DNA of 64,000 nucleotides from positions 1,845,001 to 1,909,000 of the forward strand of contig NZ_CP062222.1 of assembly GCF_017487405.1 (NCBI RefSeq). The letters are read 5' to 3'. A program made the position numbers and the translations under genes. This document shows positions 7,709-19,154 of this stretch, piece by piece. The notes beneath the pieces were generated by a model. It had not been told where the DNA came from. It searched no databases and saw nothing but the letters and a program-made list of their open reading frames with translations. How positions within the stretch are numbered: position 1 is the stretch's first letter; the number at the start of each line of letters is the position of its first letter. Source of the stretch: Brevundimonas goettingensis (GTDB lineage Bacteria > Pseudomonadota > Alphaproteobacteria > Caulobacterales > Caulobacteraceae).

Positions 7709-9735
7709 TGCGGAGCCTGATAGGGACGCGGGCCGGACGGCGTGGGGGTTGGCGCGGCAGGCGCAGCGTCCGGCACGACGGCGCCTTCGACAATCTCGTC
7801 GGGCGCGGCGCCGAAATTGGGATCCTCCGTCACGGGGCCGGTGGGCTCAGGCGGCGGCGGCCGGGTGATGCGCTCGCGCATCTCCGGATCCTTGAGCAGG
7901 ACCGTGCGCATGACCTCGCGGGCGCGCGGCGCGCCGGCCGTGGCCCCACCCTTGCCCCCATGCTCGACGATCACCACCACGGCGTAGCGCGGCGCGTCCA
8001 CGGGCGCGAAGGCGATGAACAGGTTGTGGTCCTTCTCGGACCAGACGTTCGACTTGCGCGTGCCCGAACCATAGTTGCGGGTCTGGGCCGTACCGGTCTT
8101 GCCCGCCATCTGGATGTCGCCCAGCCCCAGCTGGGACTGCCGATAGGCGGTGCCGGAGGTGTCGTTGGCCACCGCGATCATGCCTTGGCGCACGATCTCG
8201 ATATGGGCGGGGTCGAACGGCAGGTCCGGCACCTCGGCGCCCGAGGGCCGCTCCTCGCCGCCCACAGACTTGATCAGACGCGGCAGGATGGCCTTCTTCC
8301 CGTTGGCCAGGCGCGACGTATAGACGGCCAACTGCAGGGCGTTGACCAGCACCGCCCCCTGGCCAATCGCCACCGAGGTCGTCTCGCCGGGATGCCAGAC
8401 GGGGTCGCGCTTGAAGGTGCGCCGCTTCCACTCGGTCGACGGCAGCAGGCCCTTTCGCTGGTTGTCGACGCCGATGTCGAACTCGTGCTCGAAGCCCATC
8501 TTCAGGCCCGTGTCGCGGATCAGATCGACGCCGGCCCGGTTGCAAAGAGTGTAGAAATAGACGTCGCAGGAGTTCTTGATCGCATTGTGCATGTCCTGCG
8601 GGCCGTGACGGCCCCAGCAGCGCTGGATGCGATTGCCGTTGCGGAACGCCCCGGTGCAGTTGATGCGGATCGATGGATCCACCCCGGCGCGCAACAGGGC
8701 CAGGGCGGTGTTGGGCTTGAAGGTCGAGCCCGGCGGGAAGTTGCCGTTGATAGTCTTGTCCAGCAACGGCTTGCGCTCATAGTCGGCCAGTGCGCGATAG
8801 ATGCGCGAAGGCACACCGCCGACGAACAGATTCGGATCGAACGACGGCGCCGAAGTCATGCACAGGATGTCGCCGTTGCGCACGTCCATCACGACGCAGG
8901 CCCCGCTTTCCTCGCCGAAGACTTCCAGCGCACGATTCTGGACGTCGGCGTCCAGGGTCAGGACCACATCTTCGCCGTTGATCGCGGGCTTGGAGCCGCC
9001 GACGTCGGTGGCCACGACCCGGCCGTGGGCGTCGACCTCGACACGGGTGCCGCCGGCCTCGCCGCGAAGATCGGCGTCCAGCGCCTTCTCGATGCCAGAC
9101 CGGCCGATACGGAAGCCGGGGTTGTAGAGGATCTCGGGCGGGGTCTCCCCGCGCTTCTTCATCGCCTCGATGTCGCGATCGGTGACCTTGGCCACATAGC
9201 CGATGACGTGGGCGAAGGACCCGCCGTACGGATAGAAGCGCGCCTCGTTCATGTCGGCCATCACGCCCGGCAGCTCGGGGGCGTACAGATTGACCTTGGC
9301 GAACTCTTCCCAGCTCAGGTCGCTCTTGACCGGCACGGGGGACGAGGGCCGCGCGGCGTTGACGTCACGGATGATCGCCCGACGGCGATCCACCGTGTCG
9401 GGCAGCAGCCGACCCAGCAGGTCCAGCGTCTGGTCCAGGTCCTTGGTCTCGTCACGCACGACCAGGACGCGGAAGCTCGGCCGGTTGCCGGCGATGACCA
9501 CGCCGTTGCGGTCCAGGATGCGTCCGCGCGGCGGCGGCACCAGACGGAAGTTGAACTGGTTGTTGGTCGCGAGGGTCGCGTATTCCTTGGCCTGAACGAC
9601 CTGCAGCTGGCCCAGCCGCGCACCCAGGGCGCCGATGCCCAGCGCCGTCAGCCCGCCGACGATGAACGTCCGCCGCAGGAACGAGCCCTGCCGCTCATTG
9701 ACGTCCGAAAAGAAGATTGAGGGTTCGCTGCTCAT
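7705..9735 (-). CDS. mrdA: Penicillin-binding protein 2 (elongation-specific transpeptidase)
   Basis: The 676-residue class B PBP cross-links peptidoglycan with RodA in the elongasome. A single N-terminal membrane anchor (about 22-42) precedes the PBP dimerisation domain with RGRILDRNG. The transpeptidase domain shows the SxxK motif in GSTFKPN, the SxN-type motif near KNSCDVYFY and KTGTAQ near the C-terminus. A proline-rich tail of about 60 residues (PPPPEPTGPV onward) follows the catalytic domain. It overlaps mreD upstream and rodA downstream by four bases each. Length is within the usual PBP2 range. Confidence 0.96.
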   Translation of the reverse strand: MSSEPSIFFSDVNERQGSFLRRTFIVGGLTALGIGALGARLGQLQVVQAKEYATLATNNQFNFRLVPPPRGRILDRNGVVIAGNRPSFRVLVVRDETKDLDQTLDLLGRLLPDTVDRRRAIIRDVNAARPSSPVPVKSDLSWEEFAKVNLYAPELPGVMADMNEARFYPYGGSFAHVIGYVAKVTDRDIEAMKKRGETPPEILYNPGFRIGRSGIEKALDADLRGEAGGTRVEVDAHGRVVATDVGGSKPAINGEDVVLTLDADVQNRALEVFGEESGACVVMDVRNGDILCMTSAPSFDPNLFVGGVPSRIYRALADYERKPLLDKTINGNFPPGSTFKPNTALALLRAGVDPSIRINCTGAFRNGNRIQRCWGRHGPQDMHNAIKNSCDVYFYTLCNRAGVDLIRDTGLKMGFEHEFDIGVDNQRKGLLPSTEWKRRTFKRDPVWHPGETTSVAIGQGAVLVNALQLAVYTSRLANGKKAILPRLIKSVGGEERPSGAEVPDLPFDPAHIEIVRQGMIAVANDTSGTAYRQSQLGLGDIQMAGKTGTAQTRNYGSGTRKSNVWSEKDHNLFIAFAPVDAPRYAVVVIVEHGGKGGATAGAPRAREVMRTVLLKDPEMRERITRPPPPEPTGPVTEDPNFGAAPDEIVEGAVVPDAAPAAPTPTPSGPRPYQAPQ

Positions 9736-10250
9736 CGGAAACGGGTGTCGCCGTCATCGAAGCGCTGGATCATCCAGTTGGCGACGGGGAACAGAAGCAA
9801 GGTCGGGATCATCTGGCCCAGCAGCGCCAGGATGCTCGGCGCGTTCATGGCGTCCAGACTGACGATCAGATAGGTCAGGAAGAAGGCCAGCAGGGTGCAG
9901 CAGCCGTACCAGACGAACAGCACCTGGGTCTCCTGCCCCGCCAGCAGATTGCGCGACAGCAGCACCACCCCATATACGGCCAGCAGGCTCAGCGGCCAGA
10001 CGCCCAGCATCCCGCCCCACAACAGGTCGACGAACAGGCCGACGAGGAACAGGGCGACGGGGGCGATCATCGACGGCCGCACCAGAGGCCAGGCGAAGGC
10101 CAGCATCATCGGCAGGACGGGCTCGGGCAGTTTCAGCCCGAACAGCTCCACCGGCGTGGCCAACACGACGGTGGCGGCGAGGACGGCCAACGAGGGGTAG
10201 AGGATCCACTCCACAGGGCCGACGACACGGACCGCGGCGTGCCGTTTCAC
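9732..10250 (-). CDS. mreD: Rod shape-determining protein MreD
   Basis: The 172-residue protein is almost wholly hydrophobic, with about five membrane helices, and matches MreD in size, position and the FVGLFVDLLWGG-type motif typical of the family. MreD is an inner-membrane part of the elongasome that binds MreC and helps couple cytoskeletal MreB to the PBP2/RodA synthase. Its start overlaps the mreC stop and its stop overlaps the mrdA start by four bases each. Sequence conservation in MreD is weak, so neighbourhood carries much of the call. Confidence 0.92.
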   Translation of the reverse strand: MKRHAAVRVVGPVEWILYPSLAVLAATVVLATPVELFGLKLPEPVLPMMLAFAWPLVRPSMIAPVALFLVGLFVDLLWGGMLGVWPLSLLAVYGVVLLSRNLLAGQETQVLFVWYGCCTLLAFFLTYLIVSLDAMNAPSILALLGQMIPTLLLFPVANWMIQRFDDGDTRFR

Positions 10251-11359
10251 AGCGCGCCTCCCGGCGTCGTCGGCGGCGGAATGGTCGCGGGCGGCGGGGG
10301 GGCGGCAGCAGGCCTCGGAGCCGCAGGACGCGGCGCGGCCGGGGCGGCTGCGGCGGGCGCCTCGGCGGCGCGGCGGGCGCGCTCGGCGGCGGCCGTAGCG
10401 GCGGCGGCGCGGCGGGCGGTGGCGTCGCCGATGGCGGCCGTCTGGGCCGCATCGGGAGCAGGGGCGGTGCCCAGACCGGCCAAGGGCGCGGCGTTCAGCG
10501 ATTCAGGGTTCACAAGCTGGCCGAAGTCCTGGAACAGGAGCACCCGCACGAAGTCGATGGCGCCCCGGTCGCTGAACAGCTTGACCCGCCAGGAGCCGTC
10601 GATGCCCTTTGCCGCGACCCCGATCGGCACGCCGCGCGGGAAGCCGCCGCCGTCGCCGGAGCTGAGCACCCGGTCCCCGGCCTGAAGCGAACCGACGCCA
10701 CGGATATACTCCAGACGCGGATTGCCGCTGCCGTCGCCGGTCAGCATGGCGCGGGCGTCGGTGCGGTCGATCAGCACGGGCGTGCGGCTGGCGACGTCGG
10801 TCAGCAACAGCATCCGGCTGATGCCGCCGGTGGTGCCGACGACCCGGCCGACCAGGCCATGTTCGTTGATGACGGGGTTGCCGATTTGGACGCCCTTGGC
10901 GGAACCGGCGTCGATCAGGCGGGCGTTGACGAACGGGCCTCGCGCGTCGGAGACGGAGCGCGCCGTGACCATGGCCACCGGCGGTTCGGTGCGCAGGCCC
11001 AGCATCGCCTCATAGCGGGCGTTGACGTTCTTCAGGGCGATGGCCTGGTCGCGCCACGGCTGCAGTTCGGCGACCTCCGCCTTCAGACGCCGGTTCTCGG
11101 AGACGGCGAAGAAATAGCCCTTCACCCCGTCCGACAGGGCGCCGGCCCAGCGCACGGGCGCCGCCAGAACGCCGCTGACCGGCCCCAGAACAGCGTCGAA
11201 GCCTGCCCGCACGGGGGTGTAGTTGTCGTGATCGCGCACATCGCGCCGATCGCTGACAATCAGGAACAGCGATACCACCACGGCAAGGACGACCGCGGCC
11301 GCGGCGGTCCACGCCAGCGGCACCTTGATGTTCTCGAACGGTCCGTCGCGAAACGCCAC
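10247..11359 (-). CDS. mreC: Rod shape-determining protein MreC
   Basis: This periplasmic scaffold of the elongasome is read as 370 residues from a GTG at 11359, with a GGAAAGG ribosome-binding site a few bases upstream. Longer in-frame readings add a non-hydrophobic leader that MreC proteins lack. From this start the protein has a short cytoplasmic N-terminus (AFRDGPFENIKVP), one membrane helix (about 17-38), a coiled coil (ENRRLKAEVAELQ) and the beta-domain with NPVINEHGLVGRV. The last 80 or so residues form a long alanine/proline tail. It is followed by mreD with a four-base overlap and preceded by a 158-base gap after mreB. Confidence 0.93.
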   Translation of the reverse strand: MAFRDGPFENIKVPLAWTAAAAVVLAVVVSLFLIVSDRRDVRDHDNYTPVRAGFDAVLGPVSGVLAAPVRWAGALSDGVKGYFFAVSENRRLKAEVAELQPWRDQAIALKNVNARYEAMLGLRTEPPVAMVTARSVSDARGPFVNARLIDAGSAKGVQIGNPVINEHGLVGRVVGTTGGISRMLLLTDVASRTPVLIDRTDARAMLTGDGSGNPRLEYIRGVGSLQAGDRVLSSGDGGGFPRGVPIGVAAKGIDGSWRVKLFSDRGAIDFVRVLLFQDFGQLVNPESLNAAPLAGLGTAPAPDAAQTAAIGDATARRAAAATAAAERARRAAEAPAAAAPAAPRPAAPRPAAAPPPPATIPPPTTPGGAL

Positions 11360-11517
11360 GGCAGCCTTTCCGGTAAGGGTGGAATCAGCGGGACGCCCCC
11401 CGCCGACATCGCAGCCTATTGCAAAATACAGGCCGCTTGGAAACCGGTGAAACACCGGAGCGGCGGGGATTTGCGGCTACGCTCGCCGCCTTCCCCGCCT
11501 GTGTCGTCCCGAAAGCC

Positions 11518-12875
<1,358 letters not shown>

Positions 12876-13607
12876 TCAATCCCCGCGCGCGGCCTCGCGG
12901 CGCTTCACGATCTCGCGCACGACCAGCATCAGCCCCAGCCAGACGACGGCCACTCCGGCCAGGATCAGCGAGGTCCAGACCCCGTCTCCGCTGACCGCCG
13001 TCATGAAGGATCCACCGAAGAAGGCGACCAGTGCGGTCTTTGGAAGCACCCCCAGGGCGCAGCCGCCCAGGAAGCCCCAGAAGTTCGCCCGCGCCGCCCC
13101 GAAGGCCATGTTCACGACGATGAAGGGCGCCGACGGCACATTGCGGATCATGAAGCTGGCATAGAAGGCGTTCTGGCCGACGAACCGGGTCATTCGCCCC
13201 ATCGTCTTGCCGCCGAACCGCTCGACGAACCGCGCCGTGGGTCCGCGCCCCAACCAGTAGGTCGCCGCCGCCGAGGCCACCGTCGCGATCCAGCTGTAGG
13301 CGAAGCCGAACCAGGGCCCGAAGGCGACCACGCAGGCCGCGATCAGGATGAACTGGGGCACACCCAGAAAGGCCGACAGGGTGAACAGCAGGATCGCCGC
13401 GAACAGACCCCACGGCCCGCTGCGGAACCCGGTCAGCCACTCTTCCAGCCGCGCCTCCGCGCCTTCAGCCCCGTGCCCGAGCCCCAGCGACGACTTCCCG
13501 ACCGCGAACAGGGCCACGATCACCGCGAACAGCAGCAGCGTCGCCAGCAAGGCGCGCCAGCGCTTGCCTTCCATGTTCAGGAAAAAATCGAGGATCGTCC
13601 GCATCAT
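12876..13607 (-). CDS. TVP38/TMEM64 family membrane protein (DedA superfamily)
   Basis: The 243-residue inner-membrane protein has about six hydrophobic segments. The SNARE-associated (DedA-like) core is visible as FLGVPQFILIAACVVAFGP, a WLGRGPTARFVERFGGK loop, and the RNVPSAPFIVVNMAFGA block that carries the conserved Arg and Pro of the family. DedA-superfamily proteins are implicated in lipid-carrier flipping and proton-dependent envelope homeostasis, but the role of this subfamily is not settled. The ATG at 13607 is preceded on the same strand by mostly non-coding sequence. It stands alone, divergent from the aminotransferase gene. Confidence 0.85.
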   Translation of the reverse strand: MMRTILDFFLNMEGKRWRALLATLLLFAVIVALFAVGKSSLGLGHGAEGAEARLEEWLTGFRSGPWGLFAAILLFTLSAFLGVPQFILIAACVVAFGPWFGFAYSWIATVASAAATYWLGRGPTARFVERFGGKTMGRMTRFVGQNAFYASFMIRNVPSAPFIVVNMAFGAARANFWGFLGGCALGVLPKTALVAFFGGSFMTAVSGDGVWTSLILAGVAVVWLGLMLVVREIVKRREAARGD

Positions 13608-13678
13608 CGGGCGGGAATAGCACTGCAGGACGCTTTTCCGCGAGCGCCACGGTTTTCAGCGTCACATCATCTGCGTAA

Positions 13679-14926
<1,248 letters not shown>

Positions 14927-15024
14927 TTTTACGCCACAAAATCGGCCCCGCTTGCGTTCATCCTGAACGGGATTAGCTTCGTTTCTTACACGGGGCGATT
15001 CAAAGACCCCGTTGGGAGGCTGAA

Positions 15025-15153
15025 ATGGTCCACGAGGATCGCCCTGGCCGTCACGCGTTCTCGCCTGCGGGCGTCGTGGGACTGCTGCTGGCAGGAATGG
15101 TTTGCGGTGTCTTCTGGCGCGAGATCGCTCACGCCGTCCTCAGGCTGACCTGA
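15025..15153 (+). CDS. Small membrane protein, 42 residues
   Basis: A short reading frame starts at ATG 15025, with a strong ribosome-binding site (GGGAGG, 15014-15019) five bases upstream, and ends at TGA 15151-15153. The product has a charged N-terminus (MVHEDRPGRH), one membrane helix (GVVGLLLAGMVCGVFW) and a short amphipathic tail. Codons are GC-rich at the third position like real genes here. No family is recognised. It is convergent with the next gene, 15 bases away. Confidence 0.6.
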   Translation: MVHEDRPGRHAFSPAGVVGLLLAGMVCGVFWREIAHAVLRLT

Positions 15154-15168
15154 GGCGTCAAATCTCGT

Positions 15169-15582
15169 TCAGCGGTTTGCCGGCAATGTGATTGTTGGTG
15201 TCGCTGATCGGTCCAGAAAGGACATGCACCAGCGCAACGCCCGCTCGCTGTTGTCCGTGCGTTGGGTTGTGTCCCGCGTCAAACGACACGCCCCTCCCCC
15301 TGCGCCTTCGGACGCGGCCTCAGCGTAGATCACCAGGACTCGTTCGGGCGCTTCGCCTTCCCGATGCGCCATGACGAGCGGCCCGACAACGGTGCGCGAA
15401 ATCTCTGCCGCATCGCCTTCCTGGCTAAGCAACTGTTTGACCTGAGCGGCGCGGTCGTCCGGCTTCAGCGGGAACAGTTCAGCCGCAACCCCGTCGCCGG
15501 GTTCAAGCGTCATAGTGAAAAGAGGGGTCGGCCTTGCAGTCGACTGGAGCAGGGCCAGAGCCAGGGCGAGGAGCACTGCCAT
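15169..15582 (-). CDS. Hypothetical exported protein
   Basis: The 137-residue product begins with a signal-peptide-like segment (MAVLLALALALLQSTA), so it is probably periplasmic. Two Cys residues (GGACRLTRD and LRWCMSF) could form a disulphide. The body has no motif I recognise. It follows the polyprenyl diphosphate synthase gene by 15 bases on the same strand and is probably its distal operon partner. Codon use is somewhat less GC-biased than the neighbours. Confidence 0.65.
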   Translation of the reverse strand: MAVLLALALALLQSTARPTPLFTMTLEPGDGVAAELFPLKPDDRAAQVKQLLSQEGDAAEISRTVVGPLVMAHREGEAPERVLVIYAEAASEGAGGGACRLTRDTTQRTDNSERALRWCMSFLDRSATPTITLPANR

Positions 15583-15597
15583 GGTTCTCGCGTTTCC

Positions 15598-16632
15598 CTA
15601 CGCCGCCCGGCTGACGGCGAAGTCCGCCAGCTGATCCAGCGCATCGCGCCAGTCGCTCTGCGGCAGCACGCGCAGGGCCGCCTTGGCGGCGTCGGCGTAG
15701 TCGCCTGCCGTGTCCAGCGTCGCCGTTACCGAGCCCGTGCCGATGATCAATTCGCGCGCCCGGCGGAAGTCGTCCTCGGTGCGCTCACCTTTGGTGATGG
15801 TGCGGTCCCAGAAGGCGTCCTCGCGCCCCTTGGTCTTGGCCATGGCCAGCAGCAGCGGCAGGGTCACCTTGCCTTCGCGGAAATCGTCGCCCGCGTTCTT
15901 GCCTAGAGCCTCGCTCGAGCCGCCGTAGTCGAGGGCGTCGTCGGCCAGCTGGAAGGCCAGGCCCAGGTTCAGCCCATAGGACCGCAGGGCCGCCACGGCC
16001 GCGTCGTCGGCGCCCGCGCCCACCGCCCCGGCCTCGGCCGCCGCGGCGAACAATTCGGCGGTCTTGGCCGAGACGATCTGCAGATAGGTGTCGCGGTCCA
16101 GATTCAGGTCGTGCGCGCGCGTCAGTTGCAACACCTCGCCGGCCGCGATCACGCTGGACGCCCGCGCCAGAATGCCGAGAGCCCGCATCTGGCCGGTCTC
16201 GACCATCAGCTCGAACGCCCGGGCGAACAGGAAGTCGCCGACCAGCACACTCGTCGCCGAGCCCCAGATCAGATGGGCCGCGACCTTGCCACGCCGACGC
16301 TCGGACCCGTCGACCACGTCGTCATGCAGCAGGGTGGCGGTGTGGATGAACTCGACCGAGGCGGCCAGCTTCAGCGGATGCTCGATCGATCCACCCGCCG
16401 CACGCGCGGCGGCGACCGTGATCAGGGGCCGCATCCGCTTGCCGCCCGCCGCCACGATATGTTCTGCCAGCAGCGGAATCACCGGCACGTCGGACTGCAT
16501 CCGGTCGATGATCAGGGCGTCGACGGCGGCCATATCGGCCTGGGCCAGGCGCGCCAGGGCCTCGACGTCGCCCGTCGGCCGGGCGCCGCGCCCGTCAGAG
16601 GGCCGGTCGGTTGTCAGGGTGACGGCGTCCAC
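15598..16632 (-). CDS. ispB: Polyprenyl (octaprenyl/decaprenyl) diphosphate synthase
   Basis: The 344-residue trans-prenyltransferase makes the long isoprenoid side chain of ubiquinone. The first aspartate-rich motif is in HDDVVDGSERRRGK and the second in FQLADDALDYGG; KRMRPLI near the N-terminus binds pyrophosphate. Alpha-class synthases in this group usually make C40 or C50 chains, and the exact length cannot be read here. The start is GTG at 16632 with a GAGAGAG stretch upstream. It is divergent from a methyltransferase gene, an arrangement common in alphaproteobacteria. Confidence 0.93.
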   Translation of the reverse strand: MDAVTLTTDRPSDGRGARPTGDVEALARLAQADMAAVDALIIDRMQSDVPVIPLLAEHIVAAGGKRMRPLITVAAARAAGGSIEHPLKLAASVEFIHTATLLHDDVVDGSERRRGKVAAHLIWGSATSVLVGDFLFARAFELMVETGQMRALGILARASSVIAAGEVLQLTRAHDLNLDRDTYLQIVSAKTAELFAAAAEAGAVGAGADDAAVAALRSYGLNLGLAFQLADDALDYGGSSEALGKNAGDDFREGKVTLPLLLAMAKTKGREDAFWDRTITKGERTEDDFRRARELIIGTGSVTATLDTAGDYADAAKAALRVLPQSDWRDALDQLADFAVSRAA

Positions 16633-16753
16633 GCGAAACTCTCTCGAAACCCGGGCGTCAAAAAAGGGGGGAAACGCCCGTCAGAAGTCGTCCCGTCTTG
16701 CGAGGGGCCGATTGGCGGGACAATGGTGGTCGGGCCATGATGGGTCAAGCCGC

Positions 16754-17521
16754 GTGACGTCCGTATTGACATCGGTATCCCCGGGAACGGAGATCGCCGA
16801 AAGCGCCCTGCTGGGCGGTCGTGTCCGGCTGCGCCAGCCGGTGAGCGGTTACCGCGCCGGCATGGACGCGGCCCTCCTCGCCGCCGCCGTCAATGCAAAG
16901 CCCGGAGACCGCGTCTTCGAGGCCGGCTGCGGCGCCGGCGCCGTTTTGACCCAGGTCGCCGCCCGCCGTCAGGAGATCCTTCTGACGGGGCTGGAGCGCG
17001 ACCCCGCCGCCGCCGCCCTCGCCCGTGAAAACGCCGCCCTGAACGGGTTTGAGGGCCGTATGACCGTCGTGACCGGCGACGTCGCCGAGGGCTTCCGCCC
17101 GCTCGATCTGAAGCCCTTCGACTGGGCCGTCTCCAACCCGCCCTTCTTCGACGATGCGGGGGCCCTGCGCGCGCCCGCCCCCGGCAAGCGCGGCGCCTGG
17201 ATGGCCGACGACGGCCTCGCCGCATGGTCCTCCCTGCTGCTCAAGGCGACGCGCGAGAACGGCAAAATCCTGATGATCCACCGCGCCGACCGGCTCGCGG
17301 ACATTTTGTCCACCCTCGGCGAAAAGGCAGGCTCGTTCACCATCCTGCCCATCCAGCCTTTCGCCGACCAGCCCGCCAAACGCGTTCTCGTCCAGGCCGT
17401 CCGCACCGGCCGCGCCCCGCTGAAACTCCTTCCCGCCCTGACCCTCCACGATCGCACCGGCGCCAAACACACGCCGGAGGCCGAGGCGATTCTGCGGGGC
17501 GAGGCGGCGCTGGCGCTTTAA
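16754..17521 (+). CDS. tRNA1(Val) A37 N6-methyltransferase-like enzyme
   Basis: This S-adenosylmethionine-dependent methyltransferase is read as about 255 residues from GTG 16754. Further upstream the frame runs antisense through ispB and is not coding. The ALLGGRVRLRQPVSGYRAGMDAALLA-type N-terminus, the SAM-binding FEAGCGAGAV, and the catalytic VSNPPFF (NPPY-type motif for N6-adenine methylation) identify the TrmN6/YfiC group. These enzymes modify adenosine 37 in tRNA1(Val). It is divergent from ispB. Confidence 0.85.
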   Translation: MTSVLTSVSPGTEIAESALLGGRVRLRQPVSGYRAGMDAALLAAAVNAKPGDRVFEAGCGAGAVLTQVAARRQEILLTGLERDPAAAALARENAALNGFEGRMTVVTGDVAEGFRPLDLKPFDWAVSNPPFFDDAGALRAPAPGKRGAWMADDGLAAWSSLLLKATRENGKILMIHRADRLADILSTLGEKAGSFTILPIQPFADQPAKRVLVQAVRTGRAPLKLLPALTLHDRTGAKHTPEAEAILRGEAALAL

Positions 17522-17540
17522 GTCGGCCGGGTGAGCCGAT

Positions 17541-17564
17541 GTCGGCTCTCGACCCGTTGCGGAC
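17541..17564. repeat. Interspersed palindromic motif (REP-like)
   Basis: The 24-base sequence has arms GTCGGC and GCGGAC around a TCTCGACCCGTT centre and lies directly after the methyltransferase stop. From memory it closely resembles an imperfect inverted repeat (GTCCGC ... GCGGAC) scattered between genes in many alphaproteobacteria. One arm position is mismatched. It is probably not coding, although open frames can be drawn through it. Confidence 0.4.
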
Positions 17565-17611
17565 ACTGTCACTGTGGTCTCAGAGTGGCTTGGTCACCTG
17601 CGAGAGAGTCC

Positions 17612-18118
17612 ATGCTGCGATCACTTTTCGCGACCATCGTTTCGGCGACCGTCATGCAAGATTTTAGTGAGACGAGACCGTCAGGTCCTAACGACACCAG
17701 GGTCGTGGTGGCCTACACAGACGGCCAGATCGCATCCGCTGTCGGCTGGAATACCCGTCTCGCGGATGGGAGCCTCGGCGCGTCAACCTACACTGTGTTT
17801 CGCCATGGCGCGCGGGAGACGAACTGGACCACGCCTGCCTACACGATCGACCGGATCGATTTCCGATGCGACGAGCGCACCTTTCGCGTCGGAGGAACGC
17901 GTCTGTTCAGAGGCAACGCAGACCCCCTTGTCTCGCCTGGAAACAACGATGGGCCGTTCAAGCCCGTTGATGGAGACATCTTGCGCGAGCGTCAGTTTGC
18001 GGTGGTTTGCGGTACCGACAGTCGTCCCGTGTATCCGACCTTCTTCTATTTCATGGAAGCCTACGGGCTTGGGGACGGGCGGGCGCCGAGATCAGAACCC
18101 GGCCCGATGGTTCATTAG
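17612..18118 (+). CDS. Hypothetical protein, possibly surface-adhesin-E-like
   Basis: Read from ATG 17612 (GAGAGAG upstream at 17602-17607) this gives 168 residues; longer starts run through the REP-like motif. The N-terminus (MLRSLFATIVSATVMQD) is weakly signal-like. The middle has a FRCDERTFRV strand and a RERQFAVVCG strand, whose two Cys residues resemble the pair seen in small secreted proteins of the surface-adhesin E type, but the match is weak. Third-position GC is lower than in the neighbours, which fits recent gain or weak expression. It is convergent with the DUF1489 gene. Confidence 0.55.
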   Translation: MLRSLFATIVSATVMQDFSETRPSGPNDTRVVVAYTDGQIASAVGWNTRLADGSLGASTYTVFRHGARETNWTTPAYTIDRIDFRCDERTFRVGGTRLFRGNADPLVSPGNNDGPFKPVDGDILRERQFAVVCGTDSRPVYPTFFYFMEAYGLGDGRAPRSEPGPMVH

Positions 18119-18170
18119 AGGACGCCCGCTTCCCACGCCCAGCCGACGTTCGGAACGTCCGCTCCCTGCC

Positions 18171-18566
18171 CTACCACGCCCCCATTTCGCGCAGCTGGAT
18201 GGCCAGATCGTCCGGCAGATCGCCCGCGTCCATCGTCGTCAGATCGACCGGCGCGTCCTTCGCTTCCAGATAGCGCCAGCCTTGGAACGGCCGACGCGCC
18301 TGCGGGGCCGTGCGGATCACCTCGGGCGCCAGGGTGATCAGGCATTCGCTGGCCTTGCCCTCCCCGCGCGTGGTGATGTCGACGATCGGCATGCGGCACT
18401 GGATGACGCCCTTGGTCACCCAGTAAAGGGAGCCGCCGTCCTCCATCTCCGCCGCCCGCTTGGGCGTCATTCGCGTATGGACGACCAGCGGCCCCTTGCG
18501 GGCGCGCTCCTCCAGCCATTCGACGTTATCCATGCCGACGCTGAGCTTGATCATGTGCAGAGGCAT
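18171..18566 (-). CDS. DUF1489 family protein
   Basis: The 131-residue cytoplasmic protein matches the alphaproteobacterial DUF1489 family: an N-terminal HMIKLSVGMDNVEWLEE strand-helix, a TRMTPKRAAEM segment, YWVTKGVIQCRMPIVDI, and a C-terminal FQGWRYLEAKDAP block. The family function is unknown. Length is usual. It has no obvious operon partner; the next minus-strand gene upstream starts about 60 bases away. Confidence 0.85.
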   Translation of the reverse strand: MPLHMIKLSVGMDNVEWLEERARKGPLVVHTRMTPKRAAEMEDGGSLYWVTKGVIQCRMPIVDITTRGEGKASECLITLAPEVIRTAPQARRPFQGWRYLEAKDAPVDLTTMDAGDLPDDLAIQLREMGAW

Positions 18567-18624
18567 GACGCGCCTCTGACACTGCTCCGCCCCTCAGGGC
18601 AAGCGTGACCTTGGGGTTGGGGCC

Positions 18625-19086
18625 TTAAGGCTGCGGAGAGGTCGGGGTCACCACCGCCACGCCGCCGGACGGCGCCGGGGTCACGACGGCCGGAGCGGCG
18701 GCGCGAGCTTCAGCCGCGCGGGCCTCGCTGTCCGCGCGCTGGGCTTCGGCCTGGGCCCGGGCGGCGTCGGCCCGCGCCAGTTCAAGGCTCTGCTGCCCGC
18801 CGGCGATCTGGCCCTGGACGGCGGCGACATTGGAGGTGGCCTGGGCTTCGGCGACGGCCTGCGCGGCCTGGGCCTCGGCCAGCCGCGCCTCGCTGTCGTC
18901 GGTCACCGGGGCCTCGCCGCGCGCGAACAGGATCCACATCGCCGCGACAACGATCAGCATGGCCAGCCCGCCCGCGATCCACCAGCCGGTGTTGGACGAC
19001 TCACGGCGAACGATGACGGTCTCGGTATAGACAGGCTCGCCCGACGCAGGTCGCGCCGGGTCGAGGTTGGGGTCGTACTGGGTCAT
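18625..19086 (-). CDS. Single-pass membrane protein with alanine-rich coiled tail
   Basis: Read from ATG 19086, which has a strong GGGAGGA ribosome-binding site, this gives 153 residues. A short N-terminus is followed by one membrane helix (about 33-51, GWWIAGGLAMLIVVAAMW). A helical, alanine/glutamate/arginine-rich segment (about 60-125) and a proline-rich end complete it. It would project a coiled coil into the periplasm or cytoplasm. No family function is known to me. It lies 68 bases after prmA on the same strand. Confidence 0.7.
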   Translation of the reverse strand: MTQYDPNLDPARPASGEPVYTETVIVRRESSNTGWWIAGGLAMLIVVAAMWILFARGEAPVTDDSEARLAEAQAAQAVAEAQATSNVAAVQGQIAGGQQSLELARADAARAQAEAQRADSEARAAEARAAAPAVVTPAPSGGVAVVTPTSPQP

Positions 19087-19154
19087 GGGGTTCCTCCCGC
19101 CATTGAACCCCCGGAACGGGTCCTGACGGCGCCGGTTCCCCAAGGGGCGTCCCG

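Noticed and set aside
7708..9720. A 670-residue plus-strand frame opposite PBP2
   Set aside because: The minus strand encodes an unmistakable penicillin-binding protein with all motifs; the plus frame is a codon-bias shadow.
14945..14990. Hairpin CGTTCA / TGAACG after the aminotransferase gene as a terminator
   Set aside because: The stem is only six bases and no T run follows, so it is too weak to list.
16088..16753. Long N-terminal extension of the methyltransferase
   Set aside because: It is antisense to ispB and shows no conserved sequence; GTG 16754 gives the normal family start.
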